Of a stretch of DNA of 64,000 nucleotides, positions 1-10,500 are shown one piece after another. Made by a program: the position numbers and the translations under genes. Origin of the DNA: Syntrophorhabdaceae bacterium (GTDB lineage: Bacteria > Desulfobacterota > Syntrophorhabdia > Syntrophorhabdales > Syntrophorhabdaceae); contig JAOAGQ010000011.1 in assembly GCA_026415675.1 (NCBI GenBank), positions 25,787 through 89,786 on the forward strand. Direction: 5' to 3'. The notes below the pieces were generated by a model. It saw nothing but the letters and a program-made list of their open reading frames with translations, searched no databases and was not told where the DNA came from. How positions within the stretch are numbered: position 1 is the first letter of the stretch; each line of letters opens with the position of its first letter.

Positions 1-35
1 TAAAAGCACCTAAAAGGATTCGGGTGTCCATAAAA

Positions 36-698
36 TTATCGGCCCTCGAAGGGGTATTCTCTTTTTTTAAGAGAACTCGTATATCTCTTTAATAGTTCTC
101 TTACACTCAAATGGACGACATCCTTCATGTCCATTTTACCGATTTCCGCCATAATCGCCGCCCTTTTTTCGGGGTCCTTCACCTTCTTGATGAGATGGCT
201 CCTGAAAGAGCCTATCTTCTTTGCGTATACCACATGGTCCTCTGTTATAAATCTGTTCAGCTCCTCTTTCAGTCTCTTTGATAACATAGGAAGTGTGCCG
301 GAGGTGGAAATCGCAATTGTAATGGGTCCTTTTCTCAGTATTGAAGGGACTATAAAATCGCAGAGTTCGGGGTCGTCGACGACATTAATAGGGATGCCCA
401 GAGATTCCGCTTCCTTTCTGATCATTGTGTTTATATCTCTATTGTTTGTTGCCGCTATGACAAGGCATGCGCCTTTTACATCCCCTTCCCTATACTCCCT
501 TTGGAGCAGTTCTATCTTACCCTTTCTCGATAGATTGAGAATCCATTTTGTTACAACCGGACTGACCACCCTTATGTGGGCCCCAAAATCTTTAAGCATT
601 GCCACCTTTCTTTCCGCTACATTGCCACCACCGAAAACCACACACATCTTCGATTCTATATTTAGAAAAAGGGGGTAGTAAGACCGTTTATCGGACAA
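36..698 (-). CDS. Siroheme synthase N-terminal-type protein (precorrin-2 dehydrogenase / sirohydrochlorin ferrochelatase, Met8/CysG-N family)
   Basis: This family oxidises precorrin-2 with NAD+ to sirohydrochlorin and inserts iron to give siroheme. The sequence has an N-terminal Rossmann segment (VVFGGGNVAERKVAML), then VVDDPELCDFIVPS and the ISTSGTLP region typical of Met8/CysG-N. There is no uroporphyrinogen methyltransferase domain, so this is the stand-alone form of about 220 residues. I chose a TTG start at 698, because an ATG further upstream (749) would add about 17 residues that only shadow the 3' end of the acylphosphatase gene in another frame. With the TTG the two genes overlap by 11 bp, which suggests translational coupling. 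The start is uncertain; the family is fairly secure. Confidence 0.85.
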   Translation of the reverse strand: MSDKRSYYPLFLNIESKMCVVFGGGNVAERKVAMLKDFGAHIRVVSPVVTKWILNLSRKGKIELLQREYREGDVKGACLVIAATNNRDINTMIRKEAESLGIPINVVDDPELCDFIVPSILRKGPITIAISTSGTLPMLSKRLKEELNRFITEDHVVYAKKIGSFRSHLIKKVKDPEKRAAIMAEIGKMDMKDVVHLSVRELLKRYTSSLKKREYPFEGR

Positions 699-960
699 TC
701 CTAAAATCCTTGAATTCGTTGGTGAATTCTTGCCATTCAACCTCAACATCTTCTACATATGCCCCCGGTGGCCCCTTTTTTGACCATCGGATCAGTTCTT
801 CCAGGTCCTCCTCCCTCCCTTCGCAGAGGATCTCAACCCTGCCGTCAGGGAGGTTTCTCACCCAACCCTTTATGTTCAGGGCCGTTGCTTTCCTGGCCGT
901 ATTGTGCCTGAAAAAAACCCCCTGAACGATCCCTGTAACGTATATATGAACCCTTTTCAT
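688..960 (-). CDS. acyP: Acylphosphatase
   Basis: This small enzyme hydrolyses the carboxyl-phosphate bond of acyl phosphates in the cytoplasm. The 90 residues match the normal family length. The signature GIVQGVFFRHN carries the phosphate-binding arginine (R18), and GWVRNLPDG carries the catalytic asparagine (N36). The C-terminus ends FRIVR, near the usual family ending. It lies just upstream of, and slightly overlaps, the siroheme-synthase domain gene on the same strand. It is divergent from the large activase, with a 92-bp AT-rich space between them that must hold both promoters. There is no clear Shine-Dalgarno sequence before the ATG. Confidence 0.93.
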   Translation of the reverse strand: MKRVHIYVTGIVQGVFFRHNTARKATALNIKGWVRNLPDGRVEILCEGREEDLEELIRWSKKGPPGAYVEDVEVEWQEFTNEFKDFRIVR

Positions 961-1052
961 ATCTGATTTTTATTGATTAGAAGCCATTTTTGTTATAATT
1001 AAAACATAAGAAGACTACAAAATCAAAATCTTTGTTGCCAGGGGGAACATGT

Positions 1053-4000
1053 ATGCATAGAGTTGGCATAGATGTAGGTTCTGTAAGCATCAATCTCGTT
1101 GTTATGGACTCATCTGAGGATATAGTTGCCGACCGATATATCCGCCATCATGGTAGACCCATTGAAACGGCAAGGGATGTACTGAGGGAAACACTAAAAG
1201 ATTTTGACATAGAGTTTATTGCCGCAACAGGGATAGGGTCAAAGACCCTTGCAAACCTTATAGGGGCATCTTTTGTAAATGAGATCGTTGCTATCACAAG
1301 GGGTTTTAGCCATCTCTATCCCCATGTCGGAAGCGTGATAGACATAGGGGGTGAGGATTCGAAACTTATCGTCTTTGAAAAGGCAGGTACAGATGGGAAG
1401 CTGAGGATAAAAGATTTCTCCATGAATGCCCTCTGTGCTGCAGGGACGGGCTCTTTTCTCGACCAGCAGGCCTCAAGACTCCGTTTTACCATAGAAGAGT
1501 TCAGTGAAATTGCCCTTAAGTCAAAAAATCCGCCGAGGATCGCCGGGAGATGTACCGTATTCGCCAAATCCGATATGATCCATCTCCAACAGATAGCAAC
1601 ACCGGATTATGAGATTGTTGCCGGACTCTGTTATGCCCTTGCGAGAAATTTCAAGGGTAACATCGCAAAGGGGAAAGACGTTAAAAGACCTGTTGCCTTT
1701 ATAGGGGGGGTAGCGGCTAATGCAGGGATGAGAAAGGCGATAAAGGAGGTCTTTGAATTAGAAGAGGATGAGTTTATCATCCCAAGATATTTCACCTCTA
1801 TGGGTGCCATAGGGGCGATATATGCGGTACTGGAAGATCCGAAAATAATAGTGAAGTATGAAGATCTTGAGAGACTCGATGAGTTCTTGAAAGAAGAGAA
1901 GGTAGTCCAGGCCCATGAACCGTTAAAGATATCGGAGGAGAATCTCAGTGTCTCCTATACGATAAAGGAGGTGAAGGAAAAGGTAAGGGCATATCTCGGG
2001 GTTGATGTGGGTTCAATAAGTACGAATCTCGTGGTGATAGACGAGGATAAGAATGTCCTTGCCAAGAGATACCTGATGACCGAAGGAAGACCCCTCGAGG
2101 CGGTAAAGAGGGGTCTTGAAGAGATAGGGGATGAGATAGGGGATAGGGTGGAGATAATAGGGGCCGGTACAACCGGTTCCGGAAGATACCTTACGGCAGA
2201 TTTCATAGGGGCAGACATTGTGAGAAACGAGATTACCGCCCAGGCAGAGGCTGCCATTAATATAGACCCCCATGTGGATACCATATTTGAGATAGGGGGG
2301 CAGGATTCAAAATACATAAGTATAGACAACGGGGTAATAGTAGATTTTGAAATGAACAAGGCCTGCGCTGCAGGTACGGGGTCTTTTCTAGAAGAACAGG
2401 CCGAGAGGCTGGGTATTTCTATTAAAGGGGAGTTTGGTGACCTCGCCCTATCGTCTAAAAACCCTATAAAAATGGGTGAAAGATGTACCGTCTTTATAGA
2501 ATCGGACATCATGCACAACCTCCAAAGGGGTGCCAAGGTCGACGAGCTGGTGAGTGGACTCGCCTATTCGATAGTGATCAACTACTTAAACAAGGTGGTA
2601 GGCCATAGGAGGATAGGGGAGAGGATATTCTTCCAGGGAGGAACCGCATTCAACAAAGGGGTAATCGCTGCCTTTGAATCGGTCCTGAAGAAAAGGATAA
2701 CCGTCCCCCCTCACCATGATGTAACAGGGGCAATAGGCGTTGCCATCCTTGCCATGAAGGAGAGAAACTGGGAAAAAAGCAGATTTAAAGGTTTTGACTT
2801 GAGCAAGAGGCGATACACGGTAGACACCTTTGAATGTAAAGGGTGTGAAAATCTATGCGAGATAAGAAAGGTCACCGTTGAAAACGAATCCCCTCTATAC
2901 TATGGAAGCAGGTGTGAAAAGTACGATGTAGTGAGAAGAACGGAGAAAAAGGATGTTGTAGACCTCTTTAAAATAAGGGATGAACTCCTCCTGAATGTGT
3001 ATGGAAAAGAGGGAAAAGAAGGACAGGAAGAGATAGGCCTCCCAAGACTACTCAATATTTGCGAGTTCCTACCTTTTTGGAAGGCCTTTCTTACAGAACT
3101 CGGTTATAGGGTTGTCCTTTCAGACCCCACCAATAAGAGGATCATAAAAGAAGGGGTTGAGAACATCATCGTTGAATCGTGTTTCCCTATAAAACTCGCC
3201 CACGGCCACATATTGAACCTGATAGGGAAGGGGCTAAAAAAGATCCTGATCCCGAGTGTTATAAACTTAAAAAATATCTCCCTCCATACAACAAATACGT
3301 TCTCCTGTCCCTATGCCCAATCCATCCCGTATACCGCAAAGGGTTCTATCGATTTCGAATCATACGGTGTGGAACTTTTAAGCCCTATCGTCTACTTCGG
3401 AAAGAGTAAAGAAGAAATCCTTAAAAATCTGATAGACTTTGGGAAAAGGATCAACAAATCAAAAAATGAGATAAAACATGCCTTCGAGGTGGCCACAGAA
3501 ACCCAGAATCTTTTTTACAGAAGATGCCTCGAGGAAGGAAAAAAGGTCCTATCTTCCCTTGATGAAGATAGCAAGGTTATGGTCATCGTAGGCAGGCCAT
3601 ATAACAGCATGGACCCCGGGGCAAATATGAACATACACAGGAAACTCATCGATCTCGGTGTAACCCCCGTTCCCCTCGATATGATACCCATAATGGAAGG
3701 GGCGGAAGATGATGAGGATCTAAAGGATATGTACTGGGGGTACGGACAGAAGATCCTGAGGGCCGGAAAATACGCAAGGGATAGAAAAAATTATTACCCG
3801 ATTTATATAACGAATTTTGGCTGTGGGCCCGATTCTTTCATCGTCCATTTCTTTGAAAAGATAGTAAAGGGTAAGCCCTATCTCCACCTTGAGATCGATG
3901 AACATAGTGCCGATGCAGGGATTGTAACGAGACTTGAGGCATTCCTTGACAGTATAAAGAACGCAAAGACATATACTCCCCCTTTAAAGAAGAGCACTGT

Positions 4001-5216
4001 GAGATTCCATCTCGATGGGAAAAGAAGAAAGGTGTATATCCCTTATATGTGTGACCACTCCCATGCCCTCGCCGCTGCCTTCAGGGCATGTGGTGTAGAA
4101 GCGGAAACGATGGCCGAATCCGATGAGGAATCCGTCACCATCGGGAGAAAGGTCACATCCGGAAAAGAGTGTTACCCCTGCATATTAACAACAGGGGACA
4201 TGCTGAAGACCGCTATGAGCCCCGATTTTGACCCCGAGAAAGGCGCATTTTTTATGCCCACCGGGAGCGGACCCTGCCGTTTTGGCCAGTACCACAGGTT
4301 TCACAGGATGGTTCTCGACGAGTTCGGTTTTTCCCAGGTTCCCATTTATGCCCCCAATCAGGACCATAGACTCTATGAGGAGTTGAATATACTCGGTAAC
4401 AGGTTCACAAGGCTTGGCTGGCGTGCCATAGTGGCCACGGATCTGCTTATCAAAATGCTCCATGAGACAAGGCCATACGAAGCGGTCAAGGGTTCAACAA
4501 AAAAGGTTTACGAGGAATCCCTCTCGAGGATCGTTAAATCTATAGAAAAGGGCGGAGAGGACATATTCGTTGTCTTAAAGGGGATAGTCGAAGATTTTCT
4601 TTCCATAAAATTATCGGATGTTGAGAAGCCAAGGGTGGGCATCATAGGGGAGATATACATAAGGTCGAACAGGTTCAGTAACGATTTCTTAATAAACAAG
4701 ATAGAAGATTTCGGCGGTTCCGTATGGCTTGCAGGTATAGCGGAATGGATAGCCTATGTGAATTTCATAAACAGGTCAAGGGCCATGACAAAGGGGGGGT
4801 TGAAAGAGACGTTAAACTTCCTCTTAACGGACTACATCCAGAAAAAGGATGAACACAGGCTCGAGGATATATTCGTGCGTTATCTAAAAGTTGGTAGAGA
4901 GCCTGCCATAAAGGAGATCATCAAAAAGGCCGAGCCCTATGTCCATGTGAGCTTTGAAGGAGAGGCGATTCTCACGGTAGGAAAGACGGTGGATTTTATT
5001 GATAAAGGGGTCTCAGGCATCATAAATGTGATGCCCTTTACATGTATGCCCGGGACCATATCGAGCGCTTTACTAAAACTGGTACAGAATAAATATGGGG
5101 TACCGATGATCAATATCGCCTATGATGGGCAAGGTTTGACAAACATAAATACGAGGCTTGAGGCGTTCATGCACCAGGTAAAGGAGAATTTTAAGGAAAA
5201 AGTCAAGGGTGGTTAA
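1053..5216 (+). CDS. Giant CoA-substrate enzyme activase: two BadF/BcrA-type ATPase domains plus C-terminal DUF2229/HgdB-like region
   Basis: Activases of this family use ATP to drive a low-potential electron into 2-hydroxyacyl-CoA dehydratases or benzoyl-CoA reductases. Here two complete ASKHA ATPase domains lie in tandem, with phosphate loops at about residues 5-10 (GIDVGS) and 316-321 (GVDVGS). Each has the cysteine pair that ligates the dimer-bridging [4Fe-4S] cluster; in domain 1 these are C128 (NALCAAGTGS) and C167 (RCTVFAKSD). The C-terminal half carries ESCFP, GRPYNSMDPG and KECYPC elements of the DUF2229/dehydratase-like fold. I chose ATG 1053 because AGGGGGA lies 7 bp upstream; a TTG 21 bp earlier lacks this. 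A candidate promoter is TTGATT (973-978) with TATAAT (994-999), although the spacer is short. Its partner dehydratase is not in the window and its substrate is unknown. Confidence 0.88.
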   Translation: MHRVGIDVGSVSINLVVMDSSEDIVADRYIRHHGRPIETARDVLRETLKDFDIEFIAATGIGSKTLANLIGASFVNEIVAITRGFSHLYPHVGSVIDIGGEDSKLIVFEKAGTDGKLRIKDFSMNALCAAGTGSFLDQQASRLRFTIEEFSEIALKSKNPPRIAGRCTVFAKSDMIHLQQIATPDYEIVAGLCYALARNFKGNIAKGKDVKRPVAFIGGVAANAGMRKAIKEVFELEEDEFIIPRYFTSMGAIGAIYAVLEDPKIIVKYEDLERLDEFLKEEKVVQAHEPLKISEENLSVSYTIKEVKEKVRAYLGVDVGSISTNLVVIDEDKNVLAKRYLMTEGRPLEAVKRGLEEIGDEIGDRVEIIGAGTTGSGRYLTADFIGADIVRNEITAQAEAAINIDPHVDTIFEIGGQDSKYISIDNGVIVDFEMNKACAAGTGSFLEEQAERLGISIKGEFGDLALSSKNPIKMGERCTVFIESDIMHNLQRGAKVDELVSGLAYSIVINYLNKVVGHRRIGERIFFQGGTAFNKGVIAAFESVLKKRITVPPHHDVTGAIGVAILAMKERNWEKSRFKGFDLSKRRYTVDTFECKGCENLCEIRKVTVENESPLYYGSRCEKYDVVRRTEKKDVVDLFKIRDELLLNVYGKEGKEGQEEIGLPRLLNICEFLPFWKAFLTELGYRVVLSDPTNKRIIKEGVENIIVESCFPIKLAHGHILNLIGKGLKKILIPSVINLKNISLHTTNTFSCPYAQSIPYTAKGSIDFESYGVELLSPIVYFGKSKEEILKNLIDFGKRINKSKNEIKHAFEVATETQNLFYRRCLEEGKKVLSSLDEDSKVMVIVGRPYNSMDPGANMNIHRKLIDLGVTPVPLDMIPIMEGAEDDEDLKDMYWGYGQKILRAGKYARDRKNYYPIYITNFGCGPDSFIVHFFEKIVKGKPYLHLEIDEHSADAGIVTRLEAFLDSIKNAKTYTPPLKKSTVRFHLDGKRRKVYIPYMCDHSHALAAAFRACGVEAETMAESDEESVTIGRKVTSGKECYPCILTTGDMLKTAMSPDFDPEKGAFFMPTGSGPCRFGQYHRFHRMVLDEFGFSQVPIYAPNQDHRLYEELNILGNRFTRLGWRAIVATDLLIKMLHETRPYEAVKGSTKKVYEESLSRIVKSIEKGGEDIFVVLKGIVEDFLSIKLSDVEKPRVGIIGEIYIRSNRFSNDFLINKIEDFGGSVWLAGIAEWIAYVNFINRSRAMTKGGLKETLNFLLTDYIQKKDEHRLEDIFVRYLKVGREPAIKEIIKKAEPYVHVSFEGEAILTVGKTVDFIDKGVSGIINVMPFTCMPGTISSALLKLVQNKYGVPMINIAYDGQGLTNINTRLEAFMHQVKENFKEKVKGG

Positions 5217-6568
5217 AACGTTACCGTCTCCTTTGGGGTTGACAGATGCTTCTCCACCTTTGCCCTCTCCTTATCCATGCCTTTTTTTCCCATAAAGGCC
5301 TTCGTATATATCTTGCCCAGTTCAACCCCAGGCTGGTCAAAGGGGTTTATTTTATAGAGGTAACCGAGGTATGTGATAACCATTTCAAAGAGGTAAAAGA
5401 GGGCCCCCAGTGTATAGCCCTTGATCTTCTCTGTTCTGATGGTGATATTCGGTGTACCTGCCTCAGTAAGGGAGAGGGCTGTACCGAGCATCTCGCCGTA
5501 AAACAGTTCTTTTAAACCTCTCCCTGCAAGATAATCCAGGGACTCTACATACGGGAAGGCATTGGGAATCGCCCTATCTTCATCCTCTCCGTACAGAAAG
5601 ATGATGAGTTTATCCTTTGGTCCGTCTATGTATAACTGTAATTGAGAATGCTGGTCTGTAACACCTATGGCCTTTAAGGGGGTAGGACCTTTACCCTCTT
5701 TTCCGAGACTTTCCCCTTCGAGCTGCCTAAACCAGTCTGCAAAGGAGGAGAGCCTCTCCGAATAGGGCATCATAACGTGGATCTTTTTACCGTTTCTATC
5801 CATGATAAAGAGCACGGCGGCAAGTAACTGGGCGATATTCTCTTCTGGACCTTTTTCTCTTATATGTATCGCCATATCCTGTGCCCCGTCTAATATGCCT
5901 TCTACATCGAGGCCCATTACCATGGACGGAAAAAGCCCTACAGGGGTCAGAACGGAAAACCTACCTCCTACACCGTCGGGGACGTGTAAGGTCCTGTACC
6001 CTTCTTTCTTCGCAATTTCATTTAGGATCCCTCTCTCCCTGTCGGTTATTAGGATGATCCTTTCTGTTCCTGTGCCACCGCCATCGATGATATCTTTGAA
6101 AATCATAAATTGGGAGAGGGTCTCCGGGGTCTCCCCTGATTTACTGATGACGATCAGGAGGGTTTTATCCCTGTCGGGGTATACTATATCGATAGTTCTA
6201 TTTATCCTTGCCGGGTCTATGTTGTCGAGGATGAAATAACGGGGTTTTTCCCCTCTTGATGTTTCTGTGTAATTGTGGAGGGGTTTTAGAAGGGCGTTGA
6301 ATATCGCATCCGTTCCGAGGGAAGAGCCCCCTATACCAAGAAGGACAAGGTTTTTTATCCCCTTTGATTTAATCTGTGTTGATAGCTCCTCCATCTCGGA
6401 GAACTCAAATCGGGTAAAGGGCAGTTCCATAAAGGGGTATGGTCTGTTCCAAAGTTCCCTGTTATAGGAATCTATCACCCTCGTTAAGGACTCAAATGCA
6501 TCCCTTTCCACACCCTCTTTACCTATCACATCCTTAAAAATCGTGGAGATGTCTATGGTCAATGTCAC
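5213..6568 (-). CDS. pgi: Glucose-6-phosphate isomerase
   Basis: It interconverts glucose 6-phosphate and fructose 6-phosphate in glycolysis and gluconeogenesis. The 451 residues match the short bacterial PGI form. Visible motifs are LLGIGGSSLGTDAI, the phosphate-binding VISKSGETPET, GGRFSVLTPVGLFP (PGI signature 1) and HSQLQLYIDGP. It is the last gene of a minus-strand run and overlaps the upstream accA stop by 4 bp. Its 3' end overlaps the convergent activase gene by 4 bp, so no space is left for an intrinsic terminator between them. Confidence 0.96.
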   Translation of the reverse strand: MTLTIDISTIFKDVIGKEGVERDAFESLTRVIDSYNRELWNRPYPFMELPFTRFEFSEMEELSTQIKSKGIKNLVLLGIGGSSLGTDAIFNALLKPLHNYTETSRGEKPRYFILDNIDPARINRTIDIVYPDRDKTLLIVISKSGETPETLSQFMIFKDIIDGGGTGTERIILITDRERGILNEIAKKEGYRTLHVPDGVGGRFSVLTPVGLFPSMVMGLDVEGILDGAQDMAIHIREKGPEENIAQLLAAVLFIMDRNGKKIHVMMPYSERLSSFADWFRQLEGESLGKEGKGPTPLKAIGVTDQHSQLQLYIDGPKDKLIIFLYGEDEDRAIPNAFPYVESLDYLAGRGLKELFYGEMLGTALSLTEAGTPNITIRTEKIKGYTLGALFYLFEMVITYLGYLYKINPFDQPGVELGKIYTKAFMGKKGMDKERAKVEKHLSTPKETVTF

Positions 6569-7527
6569 GATTTTCCCTCCTCGAAGATACCCATATTTCT
6601 GAATTTCTCATACCTCTGTTTTTTCAGTTCTTCTCCCGGGATTCCCATCAAAGCCTTTAGATTTCTGCTCAATGTATCTTTGGTGTTTGTAAAGGTCACA
6701 TCCCAGTTCCTGTGGGCCCCGCCGAAAGGCTCTTTTATGATCTCATCTATAACACCGAGTTTTAAGAGTTCATCGGAGGTGGGTTTTAAGGCCTCTGCCG
6801 CAATGGGACCTTTCGTTCCGTCCCTCCAGAGGATCGCGGCACACCCTTCGGGGGATATAACAGAATACGTAGCGTGCTCCAGCATCAACACCCTGTTTCC
6901 CACCCCTATGGCGAGAGCACCGCCGCTACCTCCCTCACCTATAACGATGGTGATCACAGGAACATTGAGAGAGAACATAAAAAATATGCACGAGGCTATG
7001 GCCTCAGCCTGCCCCCTCTCCTCTGCCCCGATTCCAGGAAAAGCACCGGGGGTATCTATAAAAGTAATGATAGGTTTGCCCCACCTATCTGCCATATCCA
7101 TCACCCTTAGGGCCTTTCTGTATCCCTCAGGATGGGCCATACCGAAATTCCGATAGGCCATCTCCCGCACGTCTTTTCCCTTCTGATGGCCTATTACGGC
7201 CACCCCTGTTCCCTCGAACCTTGCGAATCCCCCTATTAAAGCGGTATCATCCTTAAACCTCCTGTCACCATGAAGCTCTGTAAAATCGGTAAAGAGGGCA
7301 TTTATGTAGTCAAGGGTGTGGGGTCTATTTAGATGCCGTGAAATCTGGGATTTCTGCCAGTTTGTAAGCTCCCCGTAAACCTCCTTTTCGATTTTCGCTA
7401 TTCTTCTGGTGATGGAATCGACCTCTTTTGCGTAATGGGGGTCATTCACATCGTAAAATTTCTTGATCTCCGTTAAACGACGCTCGTATTGCTCCAGTTT
7501 TTTCTCAAAATCAAGATAGTATCTCAT
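6565..7527 (-). CDS. accA: Acetyl-CoA carboxylase carboxyltransferase subunit alpha
   Basis: AccA forms the carboxyltransferase of acetyl-CoA carboxylase with AccD and moves CO2 from biotin to acetyl-CoA for fatty acid synthesis. The 320 residues match the usual length. They contain an N-terminal helical segment, then LHGDRRFKDDTAL, the crotonase-fold loop FIDTPGAFPGIGAEERGQ, and GEGGSGGALAIGVGNRV. The start overlaps the 3' end of dnaE by 17 bp. The dnaE-accA order is common in bacteria and supports co-transcription. No AccD is in the window. Confidence 0.97.
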   Translation of the reverse strand: MRYYLDFEKKLEQYERRLTEIKKFYDVNDPHYAKEVDSITRRIAKIEKEVYGELTNWQKSQISRHLNRPHTLDYINALFTDFTELHGDRRFKDDTALIGGFARFEGTGVAVIGHQKGKDVREMAYRNFGMAHPEGYRKALRVMDMADRWGKPIITFIDTPGAFPGIGAEERGQAEAIASCIFFMFSLNVPVITIVIGEGGSGGALAIGVGNRVLMLEHATYSVISPEGCAAILWRDGTKGPIAAEALKPTSDELLKLGVIDEIIKEPFGGAHRNWDVTFTNTKDTLSRNLKALMGIPGEELKKQRYEKFRNMGIFEEGKS

Positions 7528-10500
7528 TTTTTACCTCAACAGAAATTCCAATAGGAAAGTGTTTATATAAAAGCTCTATCTTTGCCTTATCGATCCTAAG
7601 ACCCAAGTCATCAAAGTGCCTTTTCTCGCCGTTGAATCTCAATTCCAGTTTTACCTTTGATTTCCCTTTTATATTTGTCAAAATCTCTTTTAGCTTTTTT
7701 AAGTCTTCGATCGGTACAACCTGACAGTCTACATTGATCTTTACGACACTTTCAAGTTCCCCGAAGACATCCTGGAGTTGCCTTATGTTCTTTGCCCTTA
7801 TCTTTATGTTGCCCTCATCGGTTTTTTCAATGGAACCGGTGACAACTATAGGTTTTTCACTTTTTAGGTCATTGGAGAATCGGGTTAATAGATCAGGAAA
7901 TATGATCGTCTCTACCATGCCCCTTGTATCTTCAAGGGTTACATAGGCCATTCTGTCCCCTCTCTTTGTGACGACTTCCCTGTAACCATTTACAACACCA
8001 ACGATGTCCACATCTTCATTTATATCCATCTCTTTTATGTTCTGGGTATTGTATGGGGTGATCTCTTTTATGAGGTTTTCATAAGCCTTTAGTGGATGCT
8101 GGCTAAAATAGAAACCAAAGGCCTCTTTCTCTCCCCTCAACAGTTCTTCATAGGAAAGCTCTTCTATATCGGGGATCTCGATCACATGGTCTCGGGAGAA
8201 GGTTTCTCCGAACATATCAAGCTGGTTATACCCGTTTTTCCCTTCCCTTTTCTGAAATCTTTCGAGTTTTTCCTTGATAACCTCTAAGGCCTGAGACCTT
8301 TTTATCCCCATGCTATCGAAGCAACCGGCCTTTGCGAGACTCTCGAGCACTTTCTTATTGGCCTTTCTCGAATCCACAACACTTAAAAACTGAAAGAAAG
8401 AATCGAAGCGGCCGAGTTTTTCCCTTTCTGCAAGGATATGGTCTATGGCGGCATCTCCTACGTTTTTTATACCGGATAGACCGTACCTTATCTTCCCGTT
8501 CTCGATGGTAAATTCTTTCTTGCTCTCGTTTATATCGGGCTTTAAAAGTTCTACCCCTGCTTCCCGACATTCGGTGATATATTTTATGAGTTTATCCGTG
8601 TTATTCACCTCTGTTGTCAGCATCGCCGTTAGGTAGTATATGTAGTAGTGTGCCTTGAGATAGGCGGTCTGATAGGCGATAAGACCGTATGCGGTACTGT
8701 GGGACTTGTTAAAACCATACTCACCGAATTTCAACACCACATCGTATATCTTCGATGCGACCTCCTGACTTACGTTATTAGACATTGCCCCTTTGATGAA
8801 TTGATCTTTATATTTTTCTATTTCTTCGGGGATCTTTTTGCTCATCGCCTTTCTCAACGCATCGGCATCTTTCATGGAAAAACCTGAAAGGGCCGAGGCG
8901 ATCTTCATGATCTGCTCCTGGTACACAATAACCCCGTATGTCTCCTTAAGTATGTCCTCGAGTATCTCCGTTTCGTATGTGACAAGGGAAGGGTTGTTCT
9001 TCCTCTTTATGAAATCCTCCACCATACCGCTTTTTAAAGGACCTGGTCTGTACAGGGCTATAAGGGGCATTATATCTTCAAAACGGGAGGGTTTGAGTTT
9101 GATCAGGAGGTCCCTCATACCTCTGCTTTCAAGCTGGAATATGCCGGATGTGTCCCCGGAAGAGAGGAGTTCATAAGTTTTTGGATCGTTTAAGGGTATG
9201 GATTCGAGGTCCACCTCTATACCATCTTTTTTCAGTAACTTTATCACATGATCCATAAGGGTCAAGGTTTCAAGACCGAGAAAATCTATCTTTATAAGAC
9301 CTATCTTCTCGATCGCCTTCATGTGGAACTGGGTTACAGTCTCACCCTTCTGTCCTTTGTATAGAGGCAGATACTCTGTCAGTTCTTTATTGGAGATCAC
9401 AATACCTGCTGCATGGGTTGAGGCATGTCTTGCAAGACCCTCGAGGACCATTGCCGTATCGAGAAGTTCCTTGATCTTTGTATCTTTTTTGTAAAGTTCT
9501 TTTAACTGGGGCTCCTCATTGATCGCATTTCCGACACTTGCACTCGTTGCAGGTATAAGTTTGGCAATCCTGTCAACCTCTGCATAGGGGAAACCCAATG
9601 CCCTTCCCACATCCCTTACGGCGGCCCTTGACTGCATTGTTCCGAAGGTGATTATCTGGGCTACGTTATCCTTGCCGTATTTTTCCGTTACATATTTTAT
9701 GACCTCTTCCCTTTTTTCCTTGCAGAAATCGACATCGATATCGGGCATACTGATCCTCTCGGGGTTTAAGAACCTCTCAAAGATCAGGTCGTATTTTACA
9801 GGGTCGATATCGGTTATCCCGAGACAGTAAGCGACAAGGCTCCCTGCAGCCGAGCCTCTTCCGGGTCCAACGGGGATACCCTTTGATTTTGCGTAATTTA
9901 TGAAATCGGCAACTATCAAAAAATACCCTGAAAAACCCGTCTTTTTAATAACGTTTAGCTCGTAATCGAGCCTATTTCTGTATTTTCTGTAGAGTTCTTC
10001 GGTAAAGTTGTCGTAACTTTTTTTGATCCTTTCGAGGCGCTTATCGAATCCAGAAAGGCATAGTTCTTCTATGTATTCGTTGAGTCCGGTATCTTTGGGG
10101 GGCTTAAATTCGGGAAAGTGGTAGACCCCTGTCTCCATCGTTACATTACACATCTCTGCTATTTTAACGGTATTTTTAAGTGCCTCGGGGTAATCGGAGA
10201 AGGCCCTCTCTATCTCCTCTACAGGTTTAAAATAGAACTCATCGCTTTTGAAACTTAAGCGATCCTGGTCTGTGATCTTCTTTCCTGTCTGGATACAGAG
10301 GAGTATCTCGTGTGCCTTTGCCTCCTCTTTTTTCAGGTAATGGCAATCATTTGTCGCCACATAGGGTATATTAAAGTAGCGGGAGAGTTCAATGAGCCTC
10401 TCATTGACGATTTTCTGTTCGGGCAGGCCATTATCCTGGAGTTCAAAGAAGAGCCTGTCCCCAAAGATGGATAGGTATTCTTCAACAATAGTTTTCGTCT

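Noticed and set aside
127..678. 183-residue open frame on the plus strand
   Set aside because: It is the antisense shadow of the siroheme-synthase domain gene, which has conserved family motifs.
1955..2536. 193-residue minus-strand frame inside the activase
   Set aside because: It is antisense to the second ATPase domain and has no family pattern of its own.
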